64,000 nt of DNA. It comes from Acidobacteriota bacterium. GTDB lineage: Bacteria; Acidobacteriota; Thermoanaerobaculia; Multivoradales; Multivoraceae. The stretch is taken from the NCBI GenBank assembly GCA_028875725.1, contig JAPPCR010000006.1:813786-877785 (forward strand), read 5' to 3'. Below the pieces are notes generated by a model, which did no database searches, was not told the DNA's origin, and worked only from the letters and a program-made list of their open reading frames with translations. The translations under genes and the position numbers were made by a program. This document shows positions 8,074 to 17,366 of this stretch, piece after piece; the first letter of the stretch is position 1, and the number at the start of each line of letters is the position of its first letter.

Positions 8074-9485
8074 TGCGAGCCGGGGCCGCGCGCGAGTCCC
8101 AGGCCGAGCCTTCGTCCTTCCGCGATCCGGCGGGGCAGGTGATCGAGGGCCGAGACGGCCGCATCTTCCGCAGCGTCGCCCCGGTAGCGGTCGAGGAGTA
8201 CCGCTATGTGCGGGCGTGCGGTCTCGTCGATGCACTGGTCGTAGAGGGCGGGCTGGTGGCGGCGGAGGAAGTGGATCCGGTCGAGGCCGGCGTCCTGCCA
8301 CCGCCCGGGGGGTTGGTCCTGGAGCATCCCCGGCTGCCCTTCATCTCCTATCCGTACGAGTGGCCCTTCTCGCTGCTGAAGGAGGCGGCACTCCACCACC
8401 TGGAAACACAGATCCGGCTTCTCGACAGGGGCATCTCGCTCTCCGACGCGAGCGCCTACAACGTGCAGTTCAAGGGCGCCAAGCCGGTGTTCATCGACTG
8501 GCTGTCGCTGCGGCGCTACCGCGAGGGCGAGTACTGGGAGGGCCATTCGCAGTTCTGCGAACAGTTCCTGAATCCCCTGTTGCTGGCCTCGGAGCTCGGT
8601 GTGCCTCACAACGCCTGGTATCGCGGAATGCAGGAGGGGGTCCCGGGCCGCGAACTGGCGGCTTTGCTGCCGCGTCGGAAGCGCTTGTCACCAAGAATGC
8701 AGGCCCATGTCCTGCTGCCGCTTCGCTTCGAACGGCGAGCCGACTCGCGCAGTGATGCGGCGAAACGGACGGAGAGACGCCCGCTGCCTCGCAACGCATA
8801 CCGGGGTCTCCTGACCCAGCTTCGGCGCTGGATCAAGAGTCTCGAACCCAAGGGCACGGACACGACCTGGAGCGATTACTCCCTGCTGACGAGCTACGAC
8901 ACGGGCGAAGCCTCGCGCAAGGCTGAATCGGTTCGCTCTTTCATTGCCAAGGCGCCGCCGGAGCAGCTTTGGGATCTCGGCTGCAACACGGGCGAGTTCG
9001 CCGCGATCGCCCTGGAGGAGGGCGTTCGCAGCGTGATCGGCTTCGATTCCGACTTCGGCGCGTTGGAGAGCGCCTGTGCCCGGGCGCGTTCGGATCGCCT
9101 GCGATTCCTGCCCCTCTACCAGGACCTCGCCAACCCGTCGCCTGACCAGGGCTGGTCCCAGACAGAGAGGCGCTCGCTGGCGCGCCGTTCCCGGAGCGCT
9201 GACGCCCTGGTGGCGTTGGCCGTGCTACACCACCTGGCCATCGGCCGCAACGTGCCGTTGCCTCGAATTGCCGCGTGGCTCGTTTCCCTCGCTCCGCGCG
9301 GACTGGTCGAGTTCGTTCCCCAGGGCGACCCGAGGGTAGACGATTTGCTCACGTTGCGCGGCGATCGCTTCGCCGACTACACGCCGGAGGCATGGGAAGC
9401 GGCGCTCGAGCCGTACGCCGCGATTCGTCACGTGGAGACGGTCTCGGCCAGCGGCCGGCGACTGTACACCTACGAGCGGAGGTGA
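8073..9485 (+). CDS. SAM-dependent methyltransferase with kinase-like N-terminal region
   Basis: A 470-residue protein. The C-terminal part (from about residue 290) is a class I methyltransferase: motif I is LWDLGCNTGEFA with Asp301, followed by VIGFDSD and ALVALAVLHHLAIG. The N-terminal part contains LSDASAYNVQF (Asp125, Asn130) and then PVFIDWLSL (Asp142). This reproduces the D-x4-N and following metal-binding Asp of aminoglycoside-phosphotransferase/protein-kinase active sites, so a kinase-like domain is inferred. Database entries of this layout are usually just called class I methyltransferases. The GTG start overlaps the stop of the small YLDP protein by one base. Substrate is unknown; a cell-surface or lipid/polysaccharide substrate is suggested only by the membrane-anchored partner. 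Confidence 0.8.
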   Translation: MRAGAARESQAEPSSFRDPAGQVIEGRDGRIFRSVAPVAVEEYRYVRACGLVDALVVEGGLVAAEEVDPVEAGVLPPPGGLVLEHPRLPFISYPYEWPFSLLKEAALHHLETQIRLLDRGISLSDASAYNVQFKGAKPVFIDWLSLRRYREGEYWEGHSQFCEQFLNPLLLASELGVPHNAWYRGMQEGVPGRELAALLPRRKRLSPRMQAHVLLPLRFERRADSRSDAAKRTERRPLPRNAYRGLLTQLRRWIKSLEPKGTDTTWSDYSLLTSYDTGEASRKAESVRSFIAKAPPEQLWDLGCNTGEFAAIALEEGVRSVIGFDSDFGALESACARARSDRLRFLPLYQDLANPSPDQGWSQTERRSLARRSRSADALVALAVLHHLAIGRNVPLPRIAAWLVSLAPRGLVEFVPQGDPRVDDLLTLRGDRFADYTPEAWEAALEPYAAIRHVETVSASGRRLYTYERR

Positions 9486-9493
9486 AGACTTGG

Positions 9494-12400
9494 CTACGGT
9501 TCGACTCGCTGCTCAGGGTGCAGTCGAATCACCAGCCCCTCCTGGCGCTGCCCCGGGGCGATGTTCAGGGGGATCAGCGCGCCTTGGTAGCCGTCGCTGG
9601 TGACCCATAGCCGCTCGGCTCCGGGGCCGAGGTGGATCTCGAATCTCCCGGCATCTGCGCTGAAGTCGTGGCCGGCGATCCGGGCTGACCGATAGACGGC
9701 CTGGTCGTCGCCGGCTCTCGCGACGGCCGCCATACCTGCGGCATCGCCAGCCGTCAGATAGACGTCCCGGAGCGGCAAGTCGGTCGTCGCGTCGAGGACG
9801 ATTCCGGACAGGATGGCCTCGGGCTGAAGATCGATCCGGAGGCCGTCGAGGTCTGTCTGCAGCTCGATCGACCGGTACTCCGTGCCGCCGGAGGGGGAAG
9901 AAACTGCCAGGCGATAGGAGCCGGCTTCCAGCCCCTCCAGCTCGAAGCGGCCCTCCTGATCGACCTCCGCGTGCGCTGCTCTCTCGCGCCCAAGGTGTTG
10001 GGCGCGCAGGTGCACGCCGACCAGAGGTTCGCCGGCGGCCAGCACCTGCCCGGTCAGCCGGAGACCGCGTTCGAACGGAAGCTCGACGAACTCCTCCGCG
10101 CCGGCCGCTTCGATCGTCACGGCGCGTTCGACGGAACGAGCCGTGAAGGAATCGCCGCGTCTGGCGAAGACCTGCCAGGTGCCGGGCGCCAGGTTCTCCA
10201 TGGTGAAGTTGCCTTCGGTGTCCGGCGTGGCGCTTTGCCACTGCGCAAGCCGCGTCGCGGTGATCGTCACCTGCGCCAGATCGGCGGGCGGCAGGCCGGT
10301 GACGGCGCCCCTGAGGGAGGCGCCGGATTCGAGCACGATCTCGACGCCGGCTGCGCCTCCGCCATCGACGTCGATCGGTTCTGCGGGGCCGCTTTCCGCG
10401 TGCCCGGCTGCACGGGCGACGAGGAAGTAGCGTCCGGCCTCCAGACCAGTGAGGTGAAAGGAGCCGTCGCTGCCGGACACCGTCGTGGTCGGCGGATGCA
10501 CGTACTTTCGCAGGTAGATTGCCGTGTTCGCGGCCTCCTCGGGATGGGCCTCGACGGTCGCCGAGGCCGGAGCGCCGTTGGCGAACCGGACGAAGCCGTT
10601 GATCTCGCCGCCGGCCTGGAGTTGGACTGCCATCTCGGTGTTTCCGGGGCCGACGACGATCTCCCGTGTGTCGTCCGGGTGTTCTGGATGCTGGACAGTC
10701 AGTGTGGCCGGGCCTGCGGTGACGTCGAGTCGGGCGCGTCCGCTGCCGTCCGTCGTGCCGTACTCGCTCGATTGGCCTGCGTCCTTCGGCTCCAGTCGAA
10801 TCCGCGCTTCGGTGACGGGTTGCCCGGAGGAAGCCGTCACGATGACCGTCAGACGGTCCTGGGCGTGAAGCCGCAGTTCGACCGTCCGCTCGGATCCGGA
10901 AACGAACTCGAGACGATCGGAGCGGGCGGCCTCGCTGCCGGCGCTCGCTTCGACGAACCAGAGTCCTGGAATCACGTGCCCGAAGCTGAAGCGGCCGTCG
11001 CCATCGGTCCGTGTCCTCGTATCTCTCAAGTACCAGTCGCGCACCCGCATTCGGGTCGAGTCGTCAGGCTCCAGGTTGACTCGGGCGCCGACAGCAGCGG
11101 TCCCCGCAGCCGTCAGTACGCGGCCCGAGAGAGAGGCGCCTCGCGCGAGTTGGATCAGGATCGGCTCCCCGGTGGCCGGTCGTGCCCCTTGAAGCGTGGA
11201 CAAGGCGTAGCCCTCCGCTTCGACCGTGAGATCGACCTGCTCGTGCGGAAGTCCGGCAAGCCGGAAGTTGCCGTCCGCGTCCGTTGTGGCCGTCCGTTCC
11301 TGGTCGCGGGCCCAACTGTAGCTGCGGAACCGTATGCTCGCTCCCTCGACTGGTTCCCGCTCGGGGCCGACGACAACACCGAGGATCTCGGCGCCTGGAA
11401 CCAGCGTGAACTCCCCGAGGTCGATCTCTCCCCGCCCTTCGGGAACTTCGACCGGGAGAGCGCCGGGGCTGACGTGCTCGCTGTGGGACACGTTCACGTT
11501 GTACTCGCCAGTGTTCACGGCGGCGATCCGGAACGCCCCCTGTTCGTTGGTTGCGACCGCTTCGGTGGCGTCCTCCCTAAGGAGGCTCGCGAACCTTGAC
11601 TGCTTCTCTTCCGGCCACGTCAGCTTGACTTCCGCACCGGTCACCGGGTTGCCGTCGGTGTCGACGACACGGCCGCGGGCCTGACGACCATTGGCCAGCC
11701 GGATCCGGACCGGACTGGCGGCCGCGCCGGGCTCGTAGGGTGGCAGCTCGATGGCGGAACTGGGGAATCCCGCGGCCCGGATCGTGAGCCGGTACGGGTT
11801 GCCGTAAACGATGCCGGACATTCGGAATGAACCGTTGTCCGCCGAGGTCGCGTCCGGCGGCCAGATGGCGATCATGCCGGTGATCGAATCCGTGGTTCGA
11901 GGCCGGGCCGAGATGTCTGCACCGGCAACCGGCTGGCCGGCGGGGTCCGTGACAAAGCCATAGAGCGGAGCCGCCGGTCTCAATGCGACCGCCGTCTCGT
12001 TGGTTACGCCGTCCTCAGGGACTAGTGCACTCACACCCGTTGCGACGTAGCCTTCGGCCTGGACCCACAGGCGCCTCGATTCTCTTCGGGGCCTGGATTC
12101 CAGCAGGAACTCGCCAGTGGGAGCGCTCAACGCGTTCTCGCCGGGGGCGCCCACGACCCAGATCGCTGCGTTCTCGACTGGAGAGCCGGAAACGCGATCG
12201 ATGACGCGACCCGGAATCCGGAGCGGCGGTTCCAGCCGAGAATCGACGATGCGTTCAAAGGCAGCAGGGGCGGAGGCCGCGGCATCGGGCTGGGAAACCC
12301 GGGCGAAGGCATTGTCCCAGCCCAGCAACTCGAAGGCGATCCCGGTGCCGGCGACCTTGCCGGCGGTGACGTCGCCTTGTTCGTCGGTTAGTGCCAGGGG

Positions 12401-13213
12401 CGCCCTGGCGTTGCCTGTTGTCCGCAGGAGGACTCCGGGCGCCGGTGCGCCGTCCGGTCCACGGACCCGGAACCTGATGCCCGGGTCGGGTGTTAGGACG
12501 AACGTCGCACGCCCGGACTCCGTGGCGCCCGTCTCGACACCAAAGCCCTTCGCCGAAACGACGACGTTGGCATCCGCGGTCGGCATGAGGAAGCGGGCGA
12601 CACCCTGGGCATCCGTTCTTGCGGAGGCGCGTTGGAAGCGGGTGTGGAGGCGTTTCCGCTCCTCGCCGGAGGCCGACCGTTCCTGACGGGCGGACCTGGA
12701 CCGGGTGGGAATCGCGACCACCAACGCTCCTTTGATCGGTCGGCCGTCGGCGTCTAGGACCCGGGCGGCCACGAGACGTCGATTGGGCAGCTCATTGGGT
12801 TCAAGAACCCGCGGTGCCTCCAGGGGTACGAGGTCTCCGTACACGAGGGGCACGACGGCATCCGGCGAGGCGACTGGCGGCGCGGTCCGGATCTCCAGGC
12901 GGTAGGGGCCGGGGACCGGCGCTCTGAGCGAGAAGCTGCCGTCCAGGCCCGATTGGCCGCGGTCCACGGCCGGTGGCAGGGCATCGTAGCCGAGCAGGTC
13001 GAGGTCGATCTCGTAGTCGCTCGGGTAGGGGCGGAGCACGACCTCGACGCCGGCCGCGGCGACTCCGCGTTCGTCGACGAGCGTGCCCGTGACCCCGAGC
13101 GGCACGTCGATGTTGGGCTGGGCCCAGAGTCCGGAGGCTGCGAGGCCGGCCAGTCCGAGGAGCAGGAGCAGCCGGCTCACTCTGGTCGGCGACCCCTGGT
13201 TCAGCTCAGGCAT
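9494..13213 (-). CDS. Large exported carboxypeptidase-regulatory-like repeat protein
   Basis: A 1239-residue paralogue of the 1307-residue protein, with the same order of about 13 Ig-like modules. Examples are VTGTLVDERGVAAAGVEVVL, LYGFVTDPAGQPVAGADI, LSGRVLTAAGTAAVGARV and LTGQVLAAGEPLVGVHLR. A signal peptide is visible (LLLLLGLAGLAASGLWA-Q). It ends LHPEQRVEP shortly after the last module, which is what I take as the normal family C-terminus. ATG 13213 is preferred because it lies one base after the stop of the upstream 538-residue paralogue; an in-frame ATG 24 bases upstream would overlap that gene. No enzymatic motif is seen. Its 3' end lies eight bases from the methyltransferase stop (convergent). 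Confidence 0.83.
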   Translation of the reverse strand: MPELNQGSPTRVSRLLLLLGLAGLAASGLWAQPNIDVPLGVTGTLVDERGVAAAGVEVVLRPYPSDYEIDLDLLGYDALPPAVDRGQSGLDGSFSLRAPVPGPYRLEIRTAPPVASPDAVVPLVYGDLVPLEAPRVLEPNELPNRRLVAARVLDADGRPIKGALVVAIPTRSRSARQERSASGEERKRLHTRFQRASARTDAQGVARFLMPTADANVVVSAKGFGVETGATESGRATFVLTPDPGIRFRVRGPDGAPAPGVLLRTTGNARAPLALTDEQGDVTAGKVAGTGIAFELLGWDNAFARVSQPDAAASAPAAFERIVDSRLEPPLRIPGRVIDRVSGSPVENAAIWVVGAPGENALSAPTGEFLLESRPRRESRRLWVQAEGYVATGVSALVPEDGVTNETAVALRPAAPLYGFVTDPAGQPVAGADISARPRTTDSITGMIAIWPPDATSADNGSFRMSGIVYGNPYRLTIRAAGFPSSAIELPPYEPGAAASPVRIRLANGRQARGRVVDTDGNPVTGAEVKLTWPEEKQSRFASLLREDATEAVATNEQGAFRIAAVNTGEYNVNVSHSEHVSPGALPVEVPEGRGEIDLGEFTLVPGAEILGVVVGPEREPVEGASIRFRSYSWARDQERTATTDADGNFRLAGLPHEQVDLTVEAEGYALSTLQGARPATGEPILIQLARGASLSGRVLTAAGTAAVGARVNLEPDDSTRMRVRDWYLRDTRTRTDGDGRFSFGHVIPGLWFVEASAGSEAARSDRLEFVSGSERTVELRLHAQDRLTVIVTASSGQPVTEARIRLEPKDAGQSSEYGTTDGSGRARLDVTAGPATLTVQHPEHPDDTREIVVGPGNTEMAVQLQAGGEINGFVRFANGAPASATVEAHPEEAANTAIYLRKYVHPPTTTVSGSDGSFHLTGLEAGRYFLVARAAGHAESGPAEPIDVDGGGAAGVEIVLESGASLRGAVTGLPPADLAQVTITATRLAQWQSATPDTEGNFTMENLAPGTWQVFARRGDSFTARSVERAVTIEAAGAEEFVELPFERGLRLTGQVLAAGEPLVGVHLRAQHLGRERAAHAEVDQEGRFELEGLEAGSYRLAVSSPSGGTEYRSIELQTDLDGLRIDLQPEAILSGIVLDATTDLPLRDVYLTAGDAAGMAAVARAGDDQAVYRSARIAGHDFSADAGRFEIHLGPGAERLWVTSDGYQGALIPLNIAPGQRQEGLVIRLHPEQRVEP

Positions 13214-13214
13214 T

Positions 13215-14831
13215 TCAGTGGCGTGCCCTGGCCGCATCCGCGGCGATCAGATGCGCAAGATAGATCGGTTCGCCGGTGGCGGCGTTGACGACCACGCCGG
13301 CGATCGTCGCGGCAGCCGCTTCCAGCTCAATGCGGACGCCCTCCAGGTCGCTCTCGAGGTCGATCGCCTGGAGTTCGATCCGGAGTTCGTTGGCCCCGGG
13401 CGACAGTTCCACTTGCCGCGATTCATCCCCGAGTCGCTCGTGTTCCACCTCGACCGTCGCGGGGCCGGGGGAGATGTCGAGCTGCGCCTCGCCGCTGCCG
13501 TTGGTTTGGCCGTAGCCGCTCAACCTGTTCTCCCCTCCGGACCGGATCAGGACGGTCGCACCGGCCACGGGTTCGCCGCGAGCAGTCGTGACGGTCACGG
13601 TCAGGCGGTCGGCAGTGCCCAGGACCAGTTCGATCTCCCGCTCGGCACCCGCTACCAGCTCGAAGGCCTCGACCTTGGCCGCCTCCGCCCCCTTCCTCGC
13701 TTCGGCCGACCAGGCGCCGGACGGAACTTCATCGAAACGGAAGCGGCCGTCGGCATCGGTGACTCGCCGGGGAAAGCTGTCTCTCGGCCCCCACAGGACC
13801 GAGCTGCCGCCGGAACGGCGGTCGTGTTCTCTTCTGAGCCTCACCGGGACGCCGGCGGCGCTGTTCCCGCCTGCGTCGACGAGGCTGCCCGTAACGATCC
13901 CTCCGGGCTGGAGTTCGATCAGGACCGGGTTCTCACCGTCGACGCGTACGCCCGGCCGAACGAGAAGCGGGTAGCCGGCACCCCGTACGCCGAGATCAAC
14001 CAGATTGGTAGAGAGGCCCTCGAGCCTGAAGCGACCGTCCGCATCGGCGGTGGCCGTCCGCGCAGTGCTGCCGAACTGGTTCCGGGCCTGGGCCCTTATC
14101 CAGGCGCCTGCGACCGGTTCACGGTCGGCGCCGAGGACGACTCCGTGGATCGTCCCACCGGAAACGAGGGTCAGATCGCCGAGATCGAGGGTCGCATCGC
14201 CGGCTGGAACGTCGATCTCCGCGGGCGGGCGGTCAGCGTACCCGGGATGGCGTAGGCGCAGTGCGTAGTCGCCGTGGGCCACGGCGGAGAACACGAACGC
14301 GCCCTGTTCGTTTGTCCTGGTCGTTGCGGCTGGAGTTTCGAAAGGGGACCTGTAGTCGGACTGGTCCAGGGGCCAGAGCAGGGACACATTGGCTTCGGCC
14401 ACGGGATCTCCGCCGGTGTCGACCGCCACGCCGTGGACCTGGCGGCCTGGACCGAGTACCAGGTGGACGGGGTCGAGCGTCGTGCCGGGTTCGAGAGGCG
14501 GCAAATCAAGGAGGGCACTCGCGTAGCCGGCCGCCTGAGCGATCAGACGGTAGGCGTGGCCGTGGACGACCCCTTCGACGCGAAAGGAACCGTCGGGCGC
14601 CGAGGTGGCGGATGCCGAACGGAGCGAGTTGAAGGGCGTGACCAGCGCGTTCCGGGGCCGGGCCCGGATTCTGGCGCCTTCCAGCGCTGCTCCGGACGCG
14701 TCAGTCACCAGGCCGCGGATGTGGGCCTCGGTGGCAGATGAGGCACTGCCTGGCTGGGCGGGGAGCGAGCCGGCCGCGAGCGCAGCGATGCCGGTGAAGC
14801 CGAAACAGCGCAGTAGTCGGGGCGTCTTCAT
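13215..14831 (-). CDS. Mosaic carboxypeptidase-regulatory-like protein (internal-deletion paralogue)
   Basis: A 538-residue exported protein with a signal peptide (GFTGIAALAAGSLPAQ). It lacks the four N-terminal modules of the large paralogues and starts at their fifth module (IRGLVTDASGAALEGARI). It follows them through five modules to LRIELQA, then jumps directly to the last module (LESDLEGVRIELEAAAA, IAGVVVNAATGEPIYLAHL) and stops early at AADAARARH. Relative to the 1239-residue protein about 330 internal residues are missing. ATG 14831 is preferred; an in-frame TTG lies two codons upstream. It is the first gene of a unit with the 1239-residue gene, one base apart. It could be functional in short form or a decaying duplicate. 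Confidence 0.72.
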   Translation of the reverse strand: MKTPRLLRCFGFTGIAALAAGSLPAQPGSASSATEAHIRGLVTDASGAALEGARIRARPRNALVTPFNSLRSASATSAPDGSFRVEGVVHGHAYRLIAQAAGYASALLDLPPLEPGTTLDPVHLVLGPGRQVHGVAVDTGGDPVAEANVSLLWPLDQSDYRSPFETPAATTRTNEQGAFVFSAVAHGDYALRLRHPGYADRPPAEIDVPAGDATLDLGDLTLVSGGTIHGVVLGADREPVAGAWIRAQARNQFGSTARTATADADGRFRLEGLSTNLVDLGVRGAGYPLLVRPGVRVDGENPVLIELQPGGIVTGSLVDAGGNSAAGVPVRLRREHDRRSGGSSVLWGPRDSFPRRVTDADGRFRFDEVPSGAWSAEARKGAEAAKVEAFELVAGAEREIELVLGTADRLTVTVTTARGEPVAGATVLIRSGGENRLSGYGQTNGSGEAQLDISPGPATVEVEHERLGDESRQVELSPGANELRIELQAIDLESDLEGVRIELEAAAATIAGVVVNAATGEPIYLAHLIAADAARARH

Positions 14832-14869
14832 CGTCAACGTCTGATGGAGGAGGAGCGTTCCAGGAGTGA

Positions 14870-16291
14870 TCAGGCAGCGACCGCCGCCTCGAACGCCGCC
14901 GCGACGGCGAGGGTCCGGCGGTCCGTTCCCCGTGGCGTGACGATCTGCAGGCCCACCGGCAGGCCCGATGGGCCGACTCCGCAGGGGACGGAGATGGCCG
15001 GGCAGCCGGTGACGGTGATGGAGTAGCAGGAGGCCATCCAGTCCGTGTAGCTTGTCATCGACTGGCCCTCGATCTCCGTCGGGTAGGGGCGGTCGACGTC
15101 GAAGGGCAGGACCTGCACGGCCGGCAGGAGCAGCGCGTCGTAGGACTCGAAGAACTCGACGACGCGGCAGTGGAGGCGGGTGCGCTCAGCCTGGGCTGTC
15201 GCGACGTCCGGGCCCGTGAGCGCCAGGCCACGTTCGATCTCTTCGATCACGGTGTCCTTCATCTGCGAACGGCGCTCGGGGAACAGCGGTCCCAGCTTGT
15301 CGGCGAACAGGTTCGCGCGCAGGGTGCGGAAGATGGCGTCGGCTCCGGAGAGGTCGGGCGCAGCTCCTTCGACCGTCGCGCCGAGGTCGTGGAACGCCGT
15401 CAGCGCGGTCTCGCAGACCTGAACGACCTCCCGTTCGACCGGGTAGAGGTCGAGGTTGGGCGTCCACGCGAGACGGAGGCCGGGCAGGTCGAGTGGTTCG
15501 ACCGGGTGGAAGGGCTCCGAGGGTCGGGCCAGCGAGATGGGATCCCGCGGGTCCGGCCCGGCGATGACGGAGAACAGGAGCGCGGCGTCGGCGACGTTGC
15601 GGCCCATCGGCCCGAGAACAGCGAGATCGTCCCAGCCCTGCTCGGGAGGCACGCGCGGCACGCGACCCGGCGTCGGCCGGAAGCCGACGACGCCGCAGAA
15701 ACTGGCCGGGTTGCGGAGCGAGCCGCCGAGGTCGCTGCCGTCGGCGATGGGCAGCATGCCGCTCGCGAGGGCGGCAGCCGCGCCGCCGCTCGAACCGCCG
15801 CAGGTGCGGGTGGGGTCCCAGGGGTTGCGGGTCTTGCCGTAGACGGGGTTGAAGGTCTGCGAGCCGGCGCCGAACTCGGGCGTGTTCGTCTTGCCGATGA
15901 CGACGGCGCCGGCATGGCGGATCCGTTCGACGATCAGGGCGTCGAAGTCGGGGACGTTGTCCGCGAAGATCGGCGATCCGAAGGTCGTGCGGATGCCAGT
16001 CGTCGGGACCAGGTCCTTGACCGCGGTCGGCAGGCCGAGGAGGGGCTTCGCCGCCGCGGCTTCCGGGTCAAGGCGGCGCAACTCGTCAACGGCGCGCGCC
16101 TGTTCGAGGGCGTGGTCGCGGTCGAGGGTGCAGATCGCGTTGAGTTCCGGATTCCGGCGGTCGATCCAGCCGAGGTGGGCGTCCAGCACCTCGACCGCCG
16201 AGACCTCGCCGCGGGCCAGTAGCCCGGCGAGATCGACGGCGGTGCGGGTGCAGAGATCGGGGGCGCCGGCGCACCCGGTGGCGGCGGTCAC
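14870..16291 (-). CDS. Amidase (amidase signature family)
   Basis: A 473-residue amidase-signature hydrolase. The Ser-cisSer-Lys triad is visible: Lys in TAVKDLVPT, cis-Ser in CGGSSGGAAAALASG and nucleophilic Ser in SDLGGSLRNPASFCG. The flanking KTNTPEFGAGSQTFNPVYG and RNPWDP signatures are also present. The start is a GTG at 16291 that overlaps the stop of the esterase gene by four bases (GTGA). The open frame continues upstream but that extension is only an antisense-type shadow of the esterase gene. It may hydrolyse an amide released or taken up together with the esterase substrate; the true substrate is not deducible. No signal peptide is seen, so it is likely cytoplasmic. Confidence 0.9.
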   Translation of the reverse strand: MTAATGCAGAPDLCTRTAVDLAGLLARGEVSAVEVLDAHLGWIDRRNPELNAICTLDRDHALEQARAVDELRRLDPEAAAAKPLLGLPTAVKDLVPTTGIRTTFGSPIFADNVPDFDALIVERIRHAGAVVIGKTNTPEFGAGSQTFNPVYGKTRNPWDPTRTCGGSSGGAAAALASGMLPIADGSDLGGSLRNPASFCGVVGFRPTPGRVPRVPPEQGWDDLAVLGPMGRNVADAALLFSVIAGPDPRDPISLARPSEPFHPVEPLDLPGLRLAWTPNLDLYPVEREVVQVCETALTAFHDLGATVEGAAPDLSGADAIFRTLRANLFADKLGPLFPERRSQMKDTVIEEIERGLALTGPDVATAQAERTRLHCRVVEFFESYDALLLPAVQVLPFDVDRPYPTEIEGQSMTSYTDWMASCYSITVTGCPAISVPCGVGPSGLPVGLQIVTPRGTDRRTLAVAAAFEAAVAA

Positions 16292-17265
16292 TCGGCGCCG
16301 GTGCTTGCGCCGCCTCCGCCGGTCACGTGCTGGTCGAGGAAGGCCCGGATGACCCGGAAGATCTCCTGCTGCTCGTCGGGCGTGAAGTTGCCGTGGCCCT
16401 TGCCGGGCACGGTGTGAATCTTGTTGGTGACGCCCGCCTCGTCGAGCTTGGCGTGCAGGTCGAGGGCGTGCTGGTAGGGCACGATGTTGTCGACGTCGCC
16501 GTGGATCGTCAGGATCGGCGGCAGGCCGGAACGAACGTATGTCATCGGCGAGACGCGCTTGGCGAGTTCCATGCGGTCGGACTTCGAACCCATCCAGGCG
16601 ACGGCGTAGCTCTTCGCATTGACGCCTTCGAGCAGGTCGCCGACATCGGTGATCCCGAACCAGTTGACGATCGCCGCGACCGGCATCTCGTACTCGTCCG
16701 CCGCGGCCCAGCCCGGGCGGTCCGCGTCGCGGCCGGGGCAGAGGCGGTCCAGGCCGGCGGAGGCCGGCAGCATGCCCGTGGTAAGCGACAGGTGGCCGCC
16801 GGCGGAGGCGCCGCTCACCACCAGCCGGGAGGTGTCGATGTTGTAGTCCTCGGCGTTCTCGTAGATCCAGCGCAGAGCGCAGCGGCAGTCCTCGACGGCG
16901 CCGGGCGCGAGCGCGTTGCGGCCGAGCCGGTACTCGACGTTGACCACGGCCCATCCCATCTCTAGGTAGGGGAGGGCGCGCAGCACGCTGGATTCCTTCG
17001 TGCCGCCGACCCAGCCGCCGCCGTGGATGTAGATCAGGGTCGGGACCGGCCCCTGGCCGCGGGGAGTCATCACGTCCAGCTTCGACTCATAGCCGTCGGC
17101 CGTCAGATAGGTGATGTTCGGGGCGACGCGATAGCGGCTCATGATGTCGACCGTCACCGACTCGCCGTCCTGGGCGAAGGCGGGGACCGGTGGAGCGAAG
17201 AGCAGGGCAGCGGCGATTGCGGCCGTGGTCGCGACGTTGAGCGACGTTCGGGTGAGTCGAGTCAC
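16288..17265 (-). CDS. Exported alpha/beta hydrolase (HSL/BD-FAE-like esterase)
   Basis: A 325-residue alpha/beta-hydrolase with a signal peptide ending AFA-Q near residue 31. It shows the hormone-sensitive-lipase oxyanion motif YIHGGGWVGG, the nucleophile elbow GASAGG, a catalytic Asp candidate in IHGDVDNIVP and the His in GKGHGNF, in canonical order. Such enzymes hydrolyse acyl or carbamoyl esters in the periplasm. The start is GTG with AGGGAGGT upstream. It is followed by the amidase gene with a GTGA overlap, so the two form an operon. A ~100 bp gap separates it from the CoA-transferase gene upstream, in which no gene is seen. Confidence 0.9.
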   Translation of the reverse strand: MTRLTRTSLNVATTAAIAAALLFAPPVPAFAQDGESVTVDIMSRYRVAPNITYLTADGYESKLDVMTPRGQGPVPTLIYIHGGGWVGGTKESSVLRALPYLEMGWAVVNVEYRLGRNALAPGAVEDCRCALRWIYENAEDYNIDTSRLVVSGASAGGHLSLTTGMLPASAGLDRLCPGRDADRPGWAAADEYEMPVAAIVNWFGITDVGDLLEGVNAKSYAVAWMGSKSDRMELAKRVSPMTYVRSGLPPILTIHGDVDNIVPYQHALDLHAKLDEAGVTNKIHTVPGKGHGNFTPDEQQEIFRVIRAFLDQHVTGGGGASTGAE

Positions 17266-17366
17266 TGAGGACCTCCCTTGGGGATTCGGGGTGCGGATGG
17301 AGTGGGGAGTTTACTCGGGGAGGCCCGCGGGGGCGCCGGCCCACTCAGTGGGGAGGCGACGCGGAC

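Noticed and set aside
16292-16954. N-terminal extension of the amidase frame
   Set aside because: The extra ~220 codons are an out-of-frame reading of the esterase gene on the same strand; the GTGA overlap gives a clear start at 16291.
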